Shown: positions 21,689 through 28,357 of the stretch, piece after piece
Layout: each line of letters begins with the position of its first letter
Numbering within the stretch: the stretch's first letter is position 1
DNA from: an uncultured Oribacterium sp.
GTDB taxonomy: Bacteria; Bacillota; Clostridia; Lachnospirales; Lachnospiraceae
NCBI GenBank assembly: GCA_900770445.1
Contig: CAAGKO010000039.1
Coordinates: forward strand, 1-36,464
Reading direction: 5' to 3'
Length of the DNA stretch: 36,464 nt
Translations under genes and position numbers: made by a program
Notes under the pieces: generated by a model
Database searches by the model: none
Told to the model about the DNA's origin: nothing
What the model saw: only the letters and a program-made list of their open reading frames with translations

Positions 21689-22180
21689 TATCATTCAAAC
21701 TGTAAGCATTTTGTTGCAATTTAGCAACAAGAATTTAAAAGAATAAAAAAGAGATGCCCATTTTTGGATTATGAGCATCTCTTTTTTGTTGAAAAAGTGA
21801 TATTGTTGAAATATTAGTTATTTGTCTTCAATAGTAACTTTACCCGTAGAATCCACTGTTACTTCTACAGTGGCATCGACTTTCGTAGCGGTTTTTGCAC
21901 TGATATCTAATCCAGCCACATCTTTTCCGTTATTATCAGTCCAATTGGCTACCTGCTGAGTTAATTTAACATCTCTCTTAGCAGTTACAACTTTTGAAGT
22001 TCCATCTACTGTTACTACAACACCCTTTGTTGCGTCGGTGTTATCAGAATCTTTAGTGTCAGTCAGAACCGCTGCAGAGCATTCTGCATACGCGCTTCTG
22101 ATATTTGCAAGGTCAGTAGCCTCTCTAGCCTTCTCCAGCTGTGATGTGAAAATCGGGATGCTAATAGCGACTAAAACGCC
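21296..22180. repeat. 51-bp inverted repeat bounding a possible invertible pilin segment
   Basis: Arms 21296-21346 and 22130-22180 match at 48 of 51 bases, and the outermost 23 bases (GGCGTTTTAGTCGCTATTAG + CAT) are identical. Homology stops abruptly outside the arms. Both arms are in the same pilin frame, so inversion would join the intact leader to the other head and make a full prepilin of about 142 residues. Confidence 0.85.
21745..21787. terminator. Bidirectional terminator between the two facing pilin sequences
   Basis: A perfect 13-bp stem AAAAAAGAGATGC/GCATCTCTTTTTT with a 17-base loop, T-rich on both strands. It sits close to the midpoint (about 21738) of the inverted repeats at 21296-21346 and 22130-22180, so it would serve whichever pilin is expressed. 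Confidence 0.88.
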
Positions 22181-22183
22181 CAT
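21818..22183 (-). pseudogene. Leaderless pilin cassette, probably silent
   Basis: 121 codons of pilin without a prepilin leader or the first half of the N-terminal helix. It begins at the codon equivalent to Gly23 of the intact pilin: (M)GVLVAISIPIFTSQLEKARE, then ATDLANIRSAYAECSAAVL, close to the intact SRDAVTLANLRSAYA. The rest of the head is different in sequence (TDTKDSDNTDATKG ... VTIEDK). The ATG at 22183 arises at the junction, has no good ribosome site, and TGA lies three codons upstream in frame, so export and assembly as pilin are impossible as it stands. Its reading frame is otherwise intact, unlike a decaying gene. It lies tail to tail with the intact pilin, sharing the terminator between them. 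It could serve as a donor or as the alternative end of an invertible segment. Confidence 0.85.
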
Positions 22184-22278
22184 ATTTATTCATTCTTCCA
22201 CTTCCAAACATAAGTTCTGTGCGGTATATATAGTAGTAGATAATGCAAATACTAATATTCACATCTACATATAGATTG

Positions 22279-22356
22279 ATGCCATCATTTGCGGCTTTCA
22301 GAGACTACATTGTGATCAGCCCCTGGGAAGATATGAATGAAGAAATCGAGGCGTAA
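22279..22356 (+). other. Short in-frame open segment before the HEPN-like gene
   Basis: ATG at 22279 opens 25 codons (MPSFAAFRDYIVISPWEDMN + EEIEA) ending in TAA at 22354. The frame is the same as that of the 649-residue gene, which begins two codons after the stop. This could be a leader peptide, a relic, or the true N-terminus cut by a nonsense change. No good ribosome site is seen before it. Confidence 0.35.
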
Positions 22357-22362
22357 ATTATT

Positions 22363-24312
22363 TTGAAAGATTCTGAACATAATGATTATTTTGATGCTAG
22401 ATTTTGTTTTCATGGCGATGAAGATAAAGTTGTCGCCATATTGGATTCTTATGCTCAAAATCAAATTGATTTAGCAAATATAAACAAGGTATTTGAACTC
22501 TATCATACGAAATTATTCTTTGAAAACGTATCAGATATTCCCGGATGGACAAAAGAAAAATACAATGAGTACAAATGCAGAACTTTGAAATTAAATAAGG
22601 TTGTCCATGAGTTTTTTAAGTCAATTACGGAGGACAATGTTGTTGCAATTTTTAAAGAATGCGATGTGCGCTATTGGGACGACTTTAGAGCTTTTTTCTA
22701 TACGTTTAAGACCTATACATGTATTTCCAAAGAAAGGATATGTGATGTATTAAAAGGGCTTCGTTGGAATACGTTTCAAATATTGCAAGATAAGTCGTTT
22801 GTTGAATACTTCGACAACGAAATAACACTTTTGCTCGAAGAACAGAAATATGGTGTGGGCTTTATTCTTTCTCATTATTTAGAGGAACATGAGAAAGAGT
22901 CAAAGGTATACATACCAAAGAGTTTTACCATAGATAAAAGAATTAAACTCATAGAAGACTACCTTAAGGGAGAGGATGTTAATCCAAATAATTTGCAGCT
23001 TATCATTCATGCTCGATCTACATCGGAATTACCGATCAGTCCTAAAATGAAGAAACTTGCGGACCAGAGGAATGCAGAATTTTGGAATAGGAATAAGTCT
23101 GCATCGGCATATGAATATGGATTTTGCGTGTCATTCGGTCCATATGAGAATGTAAAGAATATTCGAAAGGAAAATAGAACTTGGATATTAGAATATGACA
23201 CTGGATGGATAAAAAGCAATACTGACTATCCAACGCTACTTAATAATTTCATATATTTGTTTGAATACGCTGATAGCCAGGCCAGATGTACTTATGTTTC
23301 AAATAATTATGGTAAAAGTGTCTTTACCGATCTCTTCTCAATCAGGGGGAAAGGAATGTATAAAAAGGGCACAGTATTTGATATGCTGGAGGCTATCTCT
23401 GATTACCAAATGGCAGGTTATGTCGCTCAGCTGAGCCGTCTTAAGATTAATATAGAGGACATAATAAAGTGGTTTTTTGAAAGTTACTTAGCCGAAGAGT
23501 TTGGAATTAAGAATTTTATATGTAATATGCCAAAACCAGAAGACAGCATTTTAAGCAAATGCAAAACTCTGGCATCTGCCATTGATGGTGTGCTAAGCAA
23601 ATACAAAATGTTTTGTGATGATGGAGAAATAGATCTGGACTTATTTAGGTATATTACGGATTCGCCGCGAATAAAAGATGTCTCTAGTTTGATTAAGAAT
23701 AAATATTGTTATGCAAAGAGTGATACGATCAAGAAGGAAATGAACTTAATGTTTTCTGACCAATGTATGCTCGCATATACAGAAAAAACAGGATCAAAAT
23801 ATGATAATTTTGCTCAGCTCATTTTGAATGAAAAAATAAGGATTACAGATTACCAACCACATAATCGAGAAATCATAAAGTGGTTGATTGAAAGAAACGT
23901 AATATATCTTGAAGATGAAGTTATTAAATGCCAAAAAGAAAGAGCATTTCTATTAAAAGACCTTTATGAGAATAAGGTGATTTCGATGCAGCATATGAAA
24001 TCTCCTGTACTTAAGGAATTGATGGCTAGAGGAGAAATTGTAACTGATAACAAACTGTTAACCCGACCGGAATATCAATACTTTGACTATTTATTAAATA
24101 ATTCTGAGTTTAGCGATGGGAAAGCTATCAGAAATCGATACATACATGACTCAATCAGCGCGGACGAAGAAACTATGAAAAGGGATTATTATACCTTGTT
24201 AAAAGTTATGATAATGATAATCATAAAAATAAATGACGATTGTTGCCTTAACGAGACGGTAAAAGAGAAAGGAGATTTTTATGAGGGTTGCTGCTTCCAT
24301 GAACTGTCATGA
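22363..24312 (+). CDS. Large unknown protein with C-terminal HEPN-like RNase motif
   Basis: 649 residues, no recognised full-length family. It has no signal peptide and no clear membrane segment, is Lys/Glu/Tyr/Ile-rich, and is probably cytosolic. Near the C-terminus, R590-N-R-Y-I-H595 fits the HEPN RNase motif RNxxxH. It is followed by a helical segment typical of HEPN proteins of abortive-infection type (DYYTLLKVMIMIIIKIND). The gene is strikingly AT-rich beside the GC-rich pilus genes, which points to horizontal transfer. The start is uncertain: TTG at 22363 is the first usable codon after an in-frame TAA, with a poor GAGGCG ribosome site. A weak stem-loop with TTTT follows at 24315-24349. 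Phage defence is a reasonable hypothesis, not shown. Confidence 0.72.
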   Translation: MKDSEHNDYFDARFCFHGDEDKVVAILDSYAQNQIDLANINKVFELYHTKLFFENVSDIPGWTKEKYNEYKCRTLKLNKVVHEFFKSITEDNVVAIFKECDVRYWDDFRAFFYTFKTYTCISKERICDVLKGLRWNTFQILQDKSFVEYFDNEITLLLEEQKYGVGFILSHYLEEHEKESKVYIPKSFTIDKRIKLIEDYLKGEDVNPNNLQLIIHARSTSELPISPKMKKLADQRNAEFWNRNKSASAYEYGFCVSFGPYENVKNIRKENRTWILEYDTGWIKSNTDYPTLLNNFIYLFEYADSQARCTYVSNNYGKSVFTDLFSIRGKGMYKKGTVFDMLEAISDYQMAGYVAQLSRLKINIEDIIKWFFESYLAEEFGIKNFICNMPKPEDSILSKCKTLASAIDGVLSKYKMFCDDGEIDLDLFRYITDSPRIKDVSSLIKNKYCYAKSDTIKKEMNLMFSDQCMLAYTEKTGSKYDNFAQLILNEKIRITDYQPHNREIIKWLIERNVIYLEDEVIKCQKERAFLLKDLYENKVISMQHMKSPVLKELMARGEIVTDNKLLTRPEYQYFDYLLNNSEFSDGKAIRNRYIHDSISADEETMKRDYYTLLKVMIMIIIKINDDCCLNETVKEKGDFYEGCCFHELS

Positions 24313-24314
24313 AT

Positions 24315-24349
24315 CTGAGCTCTTGTTTGTCGCTGAATTGCTCAGTTTT
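24315..24349 (+). terminator. Weak terminator after the HEPN-like gene
   Basis: CTGAGC (24315-24320) pairs with GCTCAG (24340-24345), followed by TTTT. The loop is long (19 bases), so strength is doubtful. Confidence 0.4.
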
Positions 24350-24730
24350 GAGTCATGATTGGGAGGTCATTGTTGCCAGGCTCCATAAATGCAAAAACAA
24401 ACAAATTCTAAAATATTTATAAACTCGCCAATCGACCAACAGACACCCTGCAGTCGATTGAGCGATGCCGACATATAGATAGAGATTGTAATTGCTGGCT
24501 GGTGGAGGATGTAAAGTTGATGGACAGTGAAGATTAGGTGGTCGGCTGCATTGGCGAAAGGAAGGTGAGCGGGGATGGTTGCGTGGTGAGGTGGCAAGTG
24601 GACGAAAGCGGGCTGGCCTGCCGAACGTTTGGCGCTGGATGAAAGCTGCATTTGGGCTTCGTTTGTACGCCCGAAGAAAGCAAAAGTATAGACAGCATAT
24701 GGTATACTAAAGGAAAGAATCAGCGAGATT
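24350..24730. other. Gene-free stretch before the wall-binding protein gene
   Basis: No gene is supported. The stretch contains a CAATCGAC/GTCGATTG stem near 24430-24465. An extended -10 box, TGGTATACT, ending at 24708 may start the next gene. Base composition changes from AT-rich to GC-rich around 24480. Confidence 0.45.
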
Positions 24731-24750
24731 GGGGCCAGGCCCCGGGAAGA
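24731..24750. repeat. GC-rich palindromic repeat motif, type copy
   Basis: GGGGCCAGGCCCCGGGAAGA is the best-formed copy of the motif that recurs, with variations, near 25538, 25594, 27392, 28039, 28211, 28272, 30820, 32541, 32801, 34083 and 34727. Here it lies in the leader of the wall-binding protein gene. Confidence 0.75.
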
Positions 24751-24807
24751 CTACGGTGTAAAATAACAGACAGAAATCGTTGTTTACAATGAAGGGAGGG
24801 ACGCACG

Positions 24808-25485
24808 ATGAAAAAATTGAGGATTGTAGCTGCAACATTAGGATTTGCTGGTGCTTTGAGCATGGCTGCCTATGCAGGCACCTGGGCCAAGAATGCTCAG
24901 GGGTGGTGGTACAGTAATGGCGATGGTACATGGCCAGTGAACACCTGGCAGTGGATTGACGGAAACGGTGATGGTGTAGCGGAATGCTACTATTTCGATC
25001 CAAGTGGCTATTGCCTTATGAATACAAGGACCCCGGATGGATATACAGTAAATGCTGATGGCGCATGGACAGTAAATGGAAGTGTTCAGACAAAACAGCT
25101 AGGACAAAGTGCTAATGCACTCAACATTGAAAACTGCGTAGGTCAGTATAAGGCCTTAAGAGACACGAAGGTTTATTCTAGTATTCATACGGGAACAACT
25201 GTGTCTGAAGCTGATGTTAGCGGATATTCGATGAAAGTCACGAAGGCTTCAACAGATTCTCTGAATTTCAAGATAGATCTTGGCGACGGATGGGGATCTG
25301 TATTCACAGCAAAGATTGATTCTAATGGTGTAGGAACCGTTACATATGTTGATGACGGAGAGAGCATGGAGTTCTTCCCGCAGTCAATATTGATCGATCC
25401 AATTTCTGGAAAAATACATATCGTGACTTCTGGAGAAGGTGATGGCGGGTGGACAGATACATTTGAGTTCATTAAGACTGCGTAG
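24808..25485 (+). CDS. Secreted protein with N-terminal cell-wall-binding repeats
   Basis: 225-residue exported protein. The signal peptide MKKLRIVAATLGFAGALSMA ends at AYA/GT, residue 23. Directly after it come choline-binding/cell-wall-binding type repeats (GTWAKNAQGWWYSNGDGTW, WQWIDGNGDGVAECYYFDPSGY, DGYTVNADGAWTVNG), which would hold it on the wall. From about residue 105 a single unrecognised domain follows, rich in beta-forming residues (SYGMK-like YSMKVTKASTDSLNFKIDLG, then VTYVDDGESMEFFP). A good GGAGGG lies before the ATG. The function of the C-terminal domain is unknown. A palindromic repeat copy precedes it and others follow. Confidence 0.88.
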   Translation: MKKLRIVAATLGFAGALSMAAYAGTWAKNAQGWWYSNGDGTWPVNTWQWIDGNGDGVAECYYFDPSGYCLMNTRTPDGYTVNADGAWTVNGSVQTKQLGQSANALNIENCVGQYKALRDTKVYSSIHTGTTVSEADVSGYSMKVTKASTDSLNFKIDLGDGWGSVFTAKIDSNGVGTVTYVDDGESMEFFPQSILIDPISGKIHIVTSGEGDGGWTDTFEFIKTA

Positions 25486-25537
25486 TATTTTTCAGAGGCT
25501 GTGATGTGAGGCGAGAGGATATCATGTGCAGGATATT

Positions 25538-25681
25538 GGAGCCAGGCCTCGGGAAGAAAAATCGTAATAAAAGACGTAACATATACTAATTAAGGCAGGG
25601 CCTCAGGAAGAATGATGAAAGGAAGCGACGAGATTGCTACTCAGTGAAACAGTCTCGCCGCTTTTTCTATATCTATAAGAA
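25538..25681. repeat. Composite intergenic element 1
   Basis: GGAGCCAGGCCTCGGGAAGA (25538-25557) and a second partial motif (GGCAGGGCCTCAGGAAGA, 25594-25611) precede a hairpin at 25623-25663 with arms AAGCGACGAGA and TCTCGCCGCTT and a T-run. The tail CTATATCTATAAGAA leads into a broken copy of the DUF2007-like gene. The hairpin would terminate the upstream wall-binding protein gene. Confidence 0.7.
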
Positions 25682-25800
25682 ATGTTTTTGACCAGGCGAG
25701 GACGGACAGTCTGGGGATCAAGTCGAAGTTTGTTACGGAAATACTCGTGGATAAGAAGGATGCGGAGGCGGCGATGCATATCGTGCGAACGATGAGGTGA
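25682..25800 (+). pseudogene. Truncated copy of the DUF2007-like gene
   Basis: From 25690 the frame reads DQARTDSLGIKSKFVTEILV, then DKKDAEAAMHIVRTMR and stop, nearly identical to the last 36 residues of the intact gene at 26703. Only ATGTTT of the 5' end remains, joined out of frame, so about the first 46 codons are lost. Downstream bases GTGAAGACGGAGGCATTGGC recur after the copy at 28133. Confidence 0.88.
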
Positions 25801-25981
25801 AGACGGAGGCATTGGCCACGTGATGTGAAATGGAGCTATGCCCCAATAGGGGCTGTGAAAACCAAAAATTTTTTTGAAGGCGAAAACCTCGGAACCCCTT
25901 GAAAACACTGGAGGTAAACCGCTCAATATAGTCTGTTTGACGACGATATGCAGATAAGAAACGTCATGGTAGAATCGAGAT
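25801..25981. other. Repeat-derived spacer before higBA
   Basis: It contains GAGGCATTGGCCACGTGATG shared with 28168, and a GCCCC/GGGGC palindrome at 25845-25858. TGGTAGAAT (25967-25975) is an extended -10 box whose +1 would fall on the ATG at 25982. No substantial gene is present. Confidence 0.5.
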
Positions 25982-26044
25982 ATGAACAAATTTGGAGAAC
26001 ACGAATCTAATCAGGCGTATTTTGTGAAACGACTGCTTACTTGA
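25982..26044 (+). CDS. Possible 20-residue leader peptide or gene stump
   Basis: MNKFGEHESNQAYFVKRLLT starts at the predicted +1 of the TAGAAT promoter (leaderless) and stops within the higB -35 box. It may be a small leader peptide, or the stump of a longer gene cut by the higBA insertion. I cannot tell which. Confidence 0.3.
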   Translation: MNKFGEHESNQAYFVKRLLT

Positions 26045-26069
26045 CGTGTACATGCGTAACGGGTATAAT
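26041..26069 (+). promoter_or_regulatory. higBA promoter, leaderless
   Basis: TTGACG (26041-26046), a 17-base spacer and TATAAT (26064-26069). The expected +1 is 26076, the A of the higB ATG. The decayed copy near 32653 keeps the same spacing. Confidence 0.8.
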
Positions 26070-26075
26070 TGGGAT

Positions 26076-26357
26076 ATGATAATCAGTTTCGTTGATAAAG
26101 AAACAGAGAAGATTTATCGACAGGTTTTCTCTAAAAAACTGCCTCATGATATTCAGCGCATTGCTTTGCGCAAATTAATTATGTTGAACAATGCAAAAAC
26201 TCTGCAGGACCTAAGAGTGCCACCTGCAAATCATTTTGAAAAATTAAGCGGAGACAGGGATGGGCAGTATAGCATTCGGATAAATGATCAATATCGGATT
26301 TGCTTTTGCTTTGAGGATGGAGAAGCAAGTCGTGTAGAGATTGTTGACTATCATTAG
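26076..26357 (+). CDS. higB: Type II toxin HigB (RelE superfamily)
   Basis: 93-residue mRNA interferase of the HigB/RelE-like family, cleaving mRNA at the ribosome. Family marks are MIISFVDKETEKIY, HDIQRIALRKLIMLNNA, DLRVPPANHFEKLSGDRDGQYSIRINDQYRICFCF and the C-terminal VEIVDYH. The start MIISF is conserved in relatives and in the relic at 32684, which supports ATG 26076 even though no ribosome site precedes it; the promoter places +1 at this ATG. It is followed 23 bases later by higA. The toxin-first order is normal for hig systems. Confidence 0.94.
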   Translation: MIISFVDKETEKIYRQVFSKKLPHDIQRIALRKLIMLNNAKTLQDLRVPPANHFEKLSGDRDGQYSIRINDQYRICFCFEDGEASRVEIVDYH

Positions 26358-26380
26358 TTTTAGATGAAGGGGTATGCATC

Positions 26381-26680
26381 ATGACAAATAATCGTATCGA
26401 AACTCCGTCAATCGGAGAAATTCTTCAGGAAGAGTTTATGATTCCGATGGGGTTAAGTGCATATAAGCTGGCGCAGGATATCAAGGTGCCGGTGTCCAGA
26501 ATACAGGACATTTTGCATGGTAGAAGAAAGATTACGGCAGATACCTCACTAAGATTGGCGAAGCTGTTTGGTGTGTCGGACGCGTATTTTCTGGATATGC
26601 AGAATGAAATTGATATGCGTAATTTGAAGATACTGCTGGCGGATGAACTGGCGGAAATTCACACCTTACAGTACGCATAG
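26381..26680 (+). CDS. higA: Type II antitoxin HigA (XRE family)
   Basis: 99-residue antitoxin with an XRE-type helix-turn-helix (IGEILQEEFMIPMGLSAYKLAQDIKVPVSRIQDILHGRRKITADTSLRLAKLFGVSDAYFLDMQ), the form specific to HigA/VapI. It binds HigB and represses the higBA promoter. The tail LADELAEIHTLQYA is kept in the relic at 32741-32781. AAGGGG is well placed before the ATG. Only 23 bases separate it from higB. Confidence 0.95.
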   Translation: MTNNRIETPSIGEILQEEFMIPMGLSAYKLAQDIKVPVSRIQDILHGRRKITADTSLRLAKLFGVSDAYFLDMQNEIDMRNLKILLADELAEIHTLQYA

Positions 26681-26702
26681 GTCGTTAGTGAGGTAAAGGG
26701 AT

Positions 26703-26951
26703 ATGTTTGATCACTTTTTTAAGACGTGCGTGGCGACGGTTTCGGATGCGGAGAAGCTGAATCGGATGAAGGATGCGCTGAGCGCGGCCGGCATCCGCTA
26801 TGAATGCCGGATGAAGGATCTGAATCGGAGGAATGCTTTCGACCAGGCGAGGACAGGTGGCCTGGGTATCAAACCGAAGTTCGTCACGGAAATACTTGTG
26901 GATAAGAAGGATGTAGAGGCGGCGATGCATATCGTGCGAACGATGAGGTGA
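26703..26951 (+). CDS. DUF2007-like small protein (putative signal-transducing protein)
   Basis: 82 residues: MFDHFFKTCVATVSDAEKLN, RMKDALSAAGIRYECRMKD, then a variable middle and FVTEILVDKKDVEAAMHIVRTMR. Length and the pattern of an early strand, a helix with AEKLNRMKDALSAAGI and a terminal VxxxDxExAxxIV helix fit the DUF2007 (pSTP) family, whose role is unknown. It may use the short AAGGG before its ATG. It is GC-rich and directly follows higA. It has at least two broken relatives nearby (25682-25800 and 28133-28162), so it has been duplicated repeatedly in this region. Confidence 0.75.
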   Translation: MFDHFFKTCVATVSDAEKLNRMKDALSAAGIRYECRMKDLNRRNAFDQARTGGLGIKPKFVTEILVDKKDVEAAMHIVRTMR

Positions 26952-26981
26952 AGACGAAGGCAGTGGCGGTGGGGAGTGCTG

Positions 26982-27137
26982 CTAGCTGAACTGTCTGGAG
27001 TCGTTGCCTTGGATGTTTCCGCTCTGGTCGAGGTACGGGGCGGTCTGGATAGGTTTAGCGTCATTTAAGGAAACGTATACGTAGATGCAGTCGCACTGTT
27101 TGTGCTGTGCGGCCTGGGCACAAACGTGTTTGGCCAT
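26982..27137 (-). pseudogene. Short open segment, probably a 5'-truncated gene relic
   Basis: 51 codons on the minus strand from ATG 27137: MAKHVCAQAAQHKQCDCIYV, then YVSLNDAKPIQTAPYLDQSG, NIQGNDSRQFS and a TAG stop. The open frame extends 12 codons further upstream with no start codon or ribosome site. The composition looks like real protein, so it may be the C-terminal part of a lost gene. It is not recognised. Confidence 0.45.
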
Positions 27138-27268
27138 GTCATTGACGTCACGGGATGTTTGATTGGTAGTCTATATACTTTTGTAAACCTTTTGTATATC
27201 CTATATTGAATGTGCAATATTTTGCGCACAGCCATGCTACAATATAAGTGTCGTATGGAGGTGAGATG

Positions 27269-27415
27269 ATGAAAAATACAGATAAGAGTAATAAAATAGA
27301 TATTGTAAAAGTAGTTTACTTGACGATTACTTCAATAATTGCATGGAACATTACGGGCAAGCTGATAGATCAGTGGAAGCATAAGATGGTTGGGGACAGG
27401 CCACGTAAAGGTTGA
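27269..27415 (+). CDS. Small single-helix membrane protein
   Basis: 48 residues: a charged N-terminus MKNTDKSNKID, one hydrophobic segment IVKVVYLTITSIIAWNITG, and a basic tail. GGAGG at 27257-27261 is seven bases before ATG 27269 (four before an adjacent ATG at 27266). The last eight residues (VGDRPRKG) are encoded by a copy of the GC-rich repeat motif. The stop is 12 bases before the next start, so the two genes are probably co-transcribed. Function is unknown. Confidence 0.65.
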   Translation: MKNTDKSNKIDIVKVVYLTITSIIAWNITGKLIDQWKHKMVGDRPRKG

Positions 27416-27427
27416 GGAGGCAACGGG

Positions 27428-28057
27428 ATGAACAGAATCAAAATAGATAGAGAAAGTAACGAGGGGGATTCCTTCTATGTTGTAGATGAGGTCTATTTGC
27501 GAGGGCAGGACAGTGAGATTAAAAGGCTGATAAATGAAGCCAGAAAAGAAGCATACGTTTCGGGATTCAACCGAGGCCAGAGCCGGGCATATATCGGATT
27601 CTGGAATGAAAGCTGCCAGAAATTATTCAAGGAAGATGAAGAGAACCGGAAGCGTGACGAACATGAACATTGCTGGACGGCACACGATAAATGGCAGGAA
27701 CATATTGCCAGGACAGCGTTTAATCTTGCGGCATCTGCCTATGAGAAGTATGTGGGTGGAGAGAGCAGTGTGGAAGATGCGATGAATGCCGTTATGGCGG
27801 TACTGCGCACGGAGTTCGTGAATACAAGGGAAAAACAGGTTGCGGAAAATGATGGAAAGATGATACCGGTACCGCCGGAAGAAAAATGGCTGACGGATAT
27901 GGAGAATGAGAGCAAGGGTGTAAGTATGTTTTCAATAGCCCGAGATTTTATAAAAAAGGGAAGAAAAGAGGGCTATGATGTCGGCTACTTGAAAGGGTAT
28001 ATGGCGGCGCAGTCAAAAGAACAGGGGAATGAAACATTGGAGCCAGGCTCACATTAA
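27428..28057 (+). CDS. Unknown hydrophilic protein
   Basis: 209 residues, no recognised family, no signal peptide or membrane helix. It is highly charged and rich in Glu, Lys, Arg and Trp, and mostly helical in character. Two segments look alike: EARKEAYVSGFNRGQSRAYIGF near 38-59 and GRKEGYDVGYLKGYMAAQSKE near 176-196, both of (R/G)KEaY-x-x-G(F/Y)-x(K/R)G type, hinting at an internal repeat. GGAGG lies before the ATG. Its last residues (LEPGSH) are encoded by the GC-rich repeat motif. It probably forms an operon with the small membrane protein before it, and the composite hairpin after it would terminate both. Confidence 0.75.
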   Translation: MNRIKIDRESNEGDSFYVVDEVYLRGQDSEIKRLINEARKEAYVSGFNRGQSRAYIGFWNESCQKLFKEDEENRKRDEHEHCWTAHDKWQEHIARTAFNLAASAYEKYVGGESSVEDAMNAVMAVLRTEFVNTREKQVAENDGKMIPVPPEEKWLTDMENESKGVSMFSIARDFIKKGRKEGYDVGYLKGYMAAQSKEQGNETLEPGSH

Positions 28058-28200
28058 AATGTTGCAGACACAAAAGCGACGAGATTGATTCGCGGTGAAT
28101 CAGTCTCGCCGCTTTTGCTTTATCTACAGGAGATGTTTGATGAACGGCACGTGATGAGGTGAAGACGGAGGCATTGGCCACGTGATGTGAAATGGAGCCA
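28039..28200. repeat. Composite intergenic element 2 with gene-end relic
   Basis: GGAGCCAGGCTCAC (inside the end of the previous gene) is followed by a 20-bp near-perfect hairpin (arms 28072-28091 and 28097-28116, AAAAGCGACGAGATTGATTC and partner) that serves as terminator. The tail CTTTATCTACAGGAG leads into ATGTTTGATGAACGGCACGT and GATGAGGTGA (28133-28162). That is the first codons of the DUF2007-like gene joined to its last ones (MFDERHVMR). GTGAAGACGGAGGCATTGGC then follows as at 25797. Confidence 0.75.
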
Positions 28201-28210
28201 CGGAATACTG

Positions 28211-28300
28211 GGGTCAGCCTCCGGGAAGTTGTCTCTTCGTATGCAAATCGTCCCCAAGTTGGGGATGAATTGGGCCAGCCTCCGGGAAGTTGTCTCTTCG
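28211..28300 (+). repeat. 25-bp direct repeats around a palindrome, upstream of the recombinase
   Basis: CAGCCTCCGGGAAGTTGTCT and the next five bases occur identically at 28215-28239 and 28276-28300 (period 61). Between them is the perfect palindrome TCCCCAA-G-TTGGGGA (28251-28265). The left part is the GC-rich motif family. The site lies 58 bases before the recombinase start and could be a recombination or operator site. Confidence 0.8.
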
Positions 28301-28357
28301 GGGGGAGAACTGCAACAATGGTGATGAAGTGCTGTTGTGGTTTGTGAGGAGGAGACA

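Noticed and set aside
21818..22183. A functional second pilin
   Set aside because: It lacks the prepilin leader, cleavage site, Glu5 and first half of the helix, so it could not be processed or assembled as it stands.
24367..24651. 94-codon minus-strand open frame
   Set aside because: No ribosome site, no family similarity, and it crosses a change in base composition; probably chance.
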